From assembly GCF_042675965.1 (NCBI RefSeq), contig NZ_JBHTKJ010000030.1:1-42555 (forward strand): DNA of 42,555 nucleotides, written 5' to 3'. The stretch comes from Virgibacillus_R byunsanensis (GTDB lineage: Bacteria; Bacillota; Bacilli; Bacillales; Amphibacillaceae). Shown piece by piece: positions 39,414 through 42,555 of the stretch. The notes under the pieces were generated by a model. The model ran no database searches, was not told the origin of the DNA, and was given only the letters and a program-made list of their open reading frames with translations. A program made the position numbers and the translations under genes. Positions within the stretch are counted from its first letter, which is position 1, and every line of letters starts with the position of its first letter.

Positions 39414-40241
39414 TTAATTTGAAAAAGTGGCTCCTGTTGATGGGTGCGCATAAATTTGGACGTCACCGAAATCCCTTGTATGAATTAGATAAACATGGTT
39501 TTGTGTACTCCCTAATATCTCATAGGTTAGTCCACCAAATTTTGATGGTCGTAAAAAACCCCGTTCATTTCCTTTTGATGGTTGTGCCTCAAGCGAATAG
39601 ATCCGCCATGATTCTGCGTTTGCAGGCAGCTGAAGATAGGTTGTCTCTTGTGTGGGATTACTAGATTTTGAATTAGTAGGCTTTTTATAGGGATATCCAC
39701 TAAACTGGCAAAATCCCTTTACCACTGCCTCCGCATACCTTTTCCAATGTTTGTTGATTTGCTGGATGTCATCCTCTTTAGAATCTGCGAAGCCATATTC
39801 AATAATTACAGTCACCACACTTCCCGTATCACGATTCATGTAGTAATAATCTCGACGTGGATTATTTGGTAGAGTCCTCGTGAAAACACGGCGTACATTT
39901 TGCCCGGTGCTTCTTATTTCAGTTGAGATTTCCATTGCCATCTTTTTATCTCCGTAAATGGAATGAATTAGTTCTGCCCCATCCCCACCTCCTGCATTAA
40001 TATGATTAGTATAGCAATACATAGCACCACTTTCCCGGACGAGTTTTGTTCGTTGTATAGGTGTGAGTGTCTGGTCGTTTTTTCGTGTTATTGCTGCTGG
40101 TACACCTAATTCCTTATATCGCTTCCATTGATATAGTGAAATTGCAAGATTCATATCCTTCTCCATCCAGTATTTGTTCGACCCTCCTCCTGGATCACTT
40201 CCACCATGTCCCGGATCAATAATTAAAATAGGTTTGACTAT
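39414..40241 (-). CDS. N-acetylmuramoyl-L-alanine amidase with apparent ATA start
   Basis: A 275-residue zinc amidase (Amidase_3 type) that cuts peptidoglycan. Beginning at ATA 40239-40241, the frame reads IVKPILIIDPGHGGSDPGGG and continues, supplying His12 and Glu27 as zinc ligands. His80 (NHINAGGGDG) and the catalytic Glu148 (IIEYGFAD) follow, then a C-terminal SH3-like domain. The first in-frame ATG (40166) would remove DPGHGG and make a dead enzyme. A good AGGAGG sits nine bases before the ATA. ATA overlaps the holin stop (ATAG). It is paired with the holin as a phage-type lysis unit. Confidence 0.82.
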   Translation of the reverse strand: MVKPILIIDPGHGGSDPGGGSNKYWMEKDMNLAISLYQWKRYKELGVPAAITRKNDQTLTPIQRTKLVRESGAMYCYTNHINAGGGDGAELIHSIYGDKKMAMEISTEIRSTGQNVRRVFTRTLPNNPRRDYYYMNRDTGSVVTVIIEYGFADSKEDDIQQINKHWKRYAEAVVKGFCQFSGYPYKKPTNSKSSNPTQETTYLQLPANAESWRIYSLEAQPSKGNERGFLRPSKFGGLTYEILGSTQNHVYLIHTRDFGDVQIYAHPSTGATFSN

Positions 40242-40486
40242 TTTTTTCTACCTCCTTTCGTTAATCCTTTTTCCAACAATACGTGTTTTTGCTGTATGCC
40301 TGTCTTGGTTACATAATTATTTTTAAACCAAGCAGCAGATGCTGAAATAATAGTAAATGCAGTAGAAATAAATTGCTCCAGAAATTCGCCATCAAATGGT
40401 AATGGTGACTTCCCAAACATAACTAATGTCTGGTTCACAAGAGCCACTAAAAGTACTAATGTACGAACAATGGAACCTTTGTCCAT
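40238..40486 (-). CDS. SPP1-type phage holin
   Basis: An 82-residue small membrane protein with two hydrophobic segments (about residues 7-24 and 37-54), a Gly-rich, basic C-terminus (EKGLTKGGRKK) and the sequence SIVRTLVLLVALVNQTLVMF typical of SPP1-family holins. It would open the membrane so that the amidase can reach the wall. ATG 40486 follows AGGAGGTG. Its stop codon TAG overlaps the amidase start. No other phage gene (capsid, tail, integrase) is near, so this is a stand-alone lysis cassette. Confidence 0.85.
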   Translation of the reverse strand: MDKGSIVRTLVLLVALVNQTLVMFGKSPLPFDGEFLEQFISTAFTIISASAAWFKNNYVTKTGIQQKHVLLEKGLTKGGRKK

Positions 40487-40627
40487 AATTCCCACCTCCT
40501 GAAAAAAGTTATAGTATATTATTTTCAGAAACCGTTGATTATGGAACGGCAATTTTACCCTTTAGAAAAAAATAGTTTGTTCTAAAGCTACAATCGAAAG
40601 ATATTCCATTTTCGGGGCATATTTTCT

Positions 40628-40660
40628 CAAAAAAATAACCCTACACATTTATGTAGAGTT
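40628..40660 (-). terminator. Terminator after the small membrane protein gene
   Basis: On the minus strand AACTCTACA pairs with TGTAGGGTT (one G-U) around six bases, followed by ATTTTTTT. It isolates the lysis cassette from the gene upstream. Confidence 0.75.
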
Positions 40661-40670
40661 AGTGAAAATT

Positions 40671-40991
40671 CTAACGTTTCCGCTTTTTTGGGAGTAGTCC
40701 ATTTGTTATTTTTGAAACAAGAGAGCTAAATACTAACATGCAAAAAATAACTACAATAATAGCAGTAATAAATTGTATGATAATGCTTATAATTTCATTA
40801 GAGGTAAATCCAATTAAGAAACGTACCCCATAAAAGAGGATATACCCACCGGCACTAATGACACCCACAAATGTTACGAGAACCCCTATGTTTTGCATGA
40901 CGGAAAGCTTTTTCCATGTTTCCTTTTGTTTAATTGCACTATACAAAATGTAACCGACTAAAACAATTCCGATAATGATCCAACGATCCAT
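40671..40991 (-). CDS. Hypothetical small membrane protein
   Basis: A 106-residue protein with three membrane helices (about residues 4-20, 35-60 and 68-93) and a very basic C-terminus (LLPKKRKR), so the tail is cytoplasmic. It starts MDRWIIIGIVLVGYILYSAI; AGGAGA lies nine bases before ATG 40991. I do not recognise the family. Its neighbour at 41021 lies 29 bases upstream on the same strand, so the two may be co-transcribed. Confidence 0.65.
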   Translation of the reverse strand: MDRWIIIGIVLVGYILYSAIKQKETWKKLSVMQNIGVLVTFVGVISAGGYILFYGVRFLIGFTSNEIISIIIQFITAIIVVIFCMLVFSSLVSKITNGLLPKKRKR

Positions 40992-41020
40992 ATAATTTAT
41001 TCTCCTAACCTTATATACCT

Positions 41021-41476
41021 TTAATGTATTGGCTTATTTTCTTGTACAGCATTTTTCAATACCTGTTGCATATAACCAATTCCCGAACAATTTAACAGCG
41101 GAAACGAGCACGAAACACTATTATTAAAAGATCCGTAAATCACTTTCTTGTACTTTTTCCCAGTCAGAACAATCAATTCATCAAACTGATCAAGCCCTTT
41201 ATTTGTTACTTGTTCCTGTAGAGCATTATACGAGATGATCTCAGAACTTTTATGATTAAATGTAACATCATAATTTTGATTAACTATATCTTCAGGTAAT
41301 AAAAATCCATGTTTTGCTGATAACACGACCCACTGATCAGTAAACTTCTCTGCATAATTTCGACACAACTTATGAAATGTACCAACATATGCTTTTTTTG
41401 TAGGAACAGCTCCCATATGAACGTCCACATCCCATATTTTCTTTCTGCCACAAGGGATAATACTTAATTGTTTCAT
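41021..41476 (-). CDS. DUF6884-like protein
   Basis: A 151-residue soluble protein. It starts MKQLSIIPCGRKKIWDV and contains GTFHKLCRNYAEKFTDQWVV, LSAKHGFLLPEDIVNQNYDV and a C-terminal helix. The Cys-Gly-x-Lys-Lys start and the Leu-Ser-Ala-Lys-His/Tyr-Gly motif are the mark of the DUF6884/YaaA-like set. Its activity is not settled; relatives are found near nucleotide and DNA-modification genes. ATG 41476 follows GAGGTAAG by four bases. A longer frame upstream to 41530 has no ribosome site. Confidence 0.7.
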   Translation of the reverse strand: MKQLSIIPCGRKKIWDVDVHMGAVPTKKAYVGTFHKLCRNYAEKFTDQWVVLSAKHGFLLPEDIVNQNYDVTFNHKSSEIISYNALQEQVTNKGLDQFDELIVLTGKKYKKVIYGSFNNSVSCSFPLLNCSGIGYMQQVLKNAVQENKPIH

Positions 41477-41680
41477 CAATCTTACCTCAGCTTTCCTCTT
41501 TTTTATTACATAAAAAGATCTAGCCTTCATTGTTTTATGACAACAATGATTTATTAAAAATATAGAAAAACTATAGAAATAATTATATCACTATTTTTCT
41601 ATTGTGTTTAATTTGGTACTATGTTTAATCTTAGGCTATAGGGGTATAGACATTATGTATCTAGTTATCTTTTAAATTAC

Positions 41681-41709
41681 TTGACATTATTAATTTATAA
41701 TTATATACT
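41681..41709 (+). promoter_or_regulatory. Strong sigma-A promoter for yceI
   Basis: A perfect TTGACA (-35) and TATACT (-10, 5/6) are 17 bases apart. The leader of about 50 bases holds a GGAGGG ribosome site. ATTACTT before and AAAGTAACT after the promoter form a loose inverted pair that could be an operator, but this is weak. Confidence 0.85.
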
Positions 41710-41761
41710 TAGTGACATAAAGTAACTAACGTATTAAATATACTATTTGGAGGGATTTATA

Positions 41762-42298
41762 ATGGCTAAAACAGTATGGAATGTAGATGCTGCACATAGC
41801 GAGTTAGGATTTTCAGTAAAACACATGATGATATCAAAGGTGAAAGGTAGCTTTAATGAATTTGATGCAGTAATTGAAGCTGATCCTAGCGAATTAACAG
41901 ATGCTAAAATCGAAGTTTCTGTTGATGTAGCAAGCGTTGATACACGTCAAGAAGGTCGTGATGAACACTTGCGTTCTGCAGATTTCTTTGATGTTGAAAA
42001 TTATCCAAAAATGACTTTCGTAGCCTCAGATGTTAAGAAGAAATCAGACAGTAACTATGATGTTACTGGGGACTTAACTATTCGCGGTACAACTAAACCA
42101 GTTACAATTGACGTTGTATATGAAGGACAAAGCAAAGATCCGATGAGCGGTAATACAGTTGCCGGCTTCAGTGGAGAAACTACAATCAACCGTCAAGACT
42201 TTGGACTAACTTGGAACGCAGCAGTAGAAACTGGCGGCGTACTAGTTGGAGAAGATATTAAAATCAATTTTGAAATCGAAGCTCACAAAGAAGCGTAA
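41762..42298 (+). CDS. yceI: YceI-family lipid-binding protein
   Basis: A 178-residue lipocalin-like beta-barrel. It shows the family pattern from the start: TVWNVDAAHSELGFSVKHMM, ASVDTRQEGRDEHLRSADFF, DVENYPKMTFVASDVKK, LTIRGTTKPVTIDVVYEG and NRQDFGLTWNAAVETGGVLV. No signal peptide is present, so it is cytoplasmic, unlike E. coli YceI. The family binds polyisoprenoid-like lipids, and its role in Gram-positives is unclear. ATG 41762 follows GGAGGG by seven bases; the upstream in-frame codon at 41747 overlaps the ribosome site. It is monocistronic and likely highly expressed. Confidence 0.92.
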   Translation: MAKTVWNVDAAHSELGFSVKHMMISKVKGSFNEFDAVIEADPSELTDAKIEVSVDVASVDTRQEGRDEHLRSADFFDVENYPKMTFVASDVKKKSDSNYDVTGDLTIRGTTKPVTIDVVYEGQSKDPMSGNTVAGFSGETTINRQDFGLTWNAAVETGGVLVGEDIKINFEIEAHKEA

Positions 42299-42313
42299 AT
42301 AACTAGTACTGTT

Positions 42314-42348
42314 AAGGATGTCCCCAGATTATGGGGGTATCCTTTTTT
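42314..42348 (+). terminator. Rho-independent terminator of yceI
   Basis: AAGGAT-GT-CCCC pairs with GGGG-GT-ATCCTT around a short loop, followed by TTTTTT. Confidence 0.88.
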
Positions 42349-42387
42349 ATTTGTTTTCAAATGGCTTAGCGCTGATCGAATAGCCTG

Positions 42388-42555
42388 GATTCTTAAACGA
42401 CCACCTGCTAAAGCAGGTGGATTTGGACATGAATGTCGACGACTAAAGTCGTTCCTCAGGCTAAAGTCCTGCTCAAAGTCCTTAGCTGAAGCAAACTCGA
42501 AGTGTGACTTAACTCATTCCTCAATTCTAAAAATGTCATCCTTACCTTCATTGAA
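42388..42555 (-). mobile_element. Right end of an IS200/IS605-type element, cut by the window edge
   Basis: CCACCTGC-TAAA-GCAGGTGG (42401-42420) is the strong right-end hairpin. The adjoining GGTGGTCGTTTAAGA on the minus strand lines up with GGTGGGTAGTTCAAGA of the element at 15089. Two further hairpins with a CTAAAG loop core follow (GACGAC/GTCGTT at 42438-42453 and CAGG/CCTG at 42457-42471), like an omega RNA scaffold. A 13-codon open stretch ending in TGA at 42514-42516 runs off the window on the minus strand and may be the C-terminus of a tnpB. The body of the element is outside. Confidence 0.6.

Noticed and set aside
40166..40166. ATG at 40164-40166 as the amidase start
   Set aside because: Starting here would delete DPGHGG and both N-terminal zinc ligands, while an uninterrupted conserved frame with a good ribosome site exists upstream.
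39414..41530. Remnant prophage around the holin and amidase
   Set aside because: Only the two lysis genes are phage-like; no structural, replication or integration genes were seen in the surrounding 5 kb.

Overview
The window looks like chromosomal DNA of a low-GC, endospore-forming, salt-tolerant member of the Bacillaceae (Oceanobacillus/Virgibacillus/Lentibacillus-like). Evidence is AT-rich coding sequence, strong GGAGG ribosome binding sites with frequent TTG and GTG starts, a forespore-type spoVA operon, a Spo0E-type phosphatase, an FbpB-type small protein, Bacillus-type patA, nfrA, ywpF and yogA relatives, and an ectoine synthase. No rRNA, tRNA or CRISPR array was seen. The genus is an inference.

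Layout. 1-5300: an IS200/IS605-type end fragment, a small membrane protein, a drug/metabolite exporter, the Fe-S repair protein ScdA, FbpB, aminotransferase PatA, a Spo0E-like phosphatase, a PilZ protein and signal peptidase I. 5340-8411: a 27-residue membrane peptide, an array of about 120-bp hairpin repeats, and a zinc-ribbon membrane protein paired with an HtrA-like protease. 8417-14748 (minus strand): a PAS-GGDEF-EAL protein behind a KtrB potassium channel, then a moeA-moaA-ywpF-like set for molybdenum cofactor. 14900-18900: an IS200/IS605-family element with a frameshifted tnpB, small membrane proteins and lipoproteins, and an NfrA-type nitroreductase. 19000-22721: a seven-gene operon behind a good sigma-G promoter (DUF1657, YhcN-like lipoprotein, SpoVAC, SpoVAD, SpoVAEb, DUF1657, and a DUF421+DUF1657 '2Duf' protein). 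This is the gene order of the mobile spoVA2mob operon linked to spore heat resistance. 22798-27058: a nuclease with a sunset domain, a CBO0543-type membrane protein, and a polar amino-acid ABC importer followed by a solitary ectC.

27146-34270 (minus strand): an apparent operon cstA, cory-CC-star, ArsA-type ATPase, yogA-like oxidoreductase; then glutamate dehydrogenase and a carrier. 34410-36311: an ECF sigma/anti-sigma pair with a likely autoregulated promoter, next to a MITE-like element of about 450 bp. 36400-41500: a zinc-ribbon peptide, ThiT under a TPP riboswitch, oligoendopeptidase F, a two-gene holin/amidase lysis cassette whose amidase seems to start at ATA, and two poorly known genes. 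41680-42555: yceI with a near-ideal promoter, then the right end of another IS200/IS605-type element running off the window.

Themes are spore resistance, envelope and stress response, and osmotic balance (ktrB, ectC, ABC importer). The items most worth follow-up are the cstA/cory-CC-star/ArsA operon, the importer-ectC pairing, the lysis cassette with its coupled ATA/TAG overlap, the hairpin that hides the scdA start, and the repeat array whose stems are conserved although their sequences differ.
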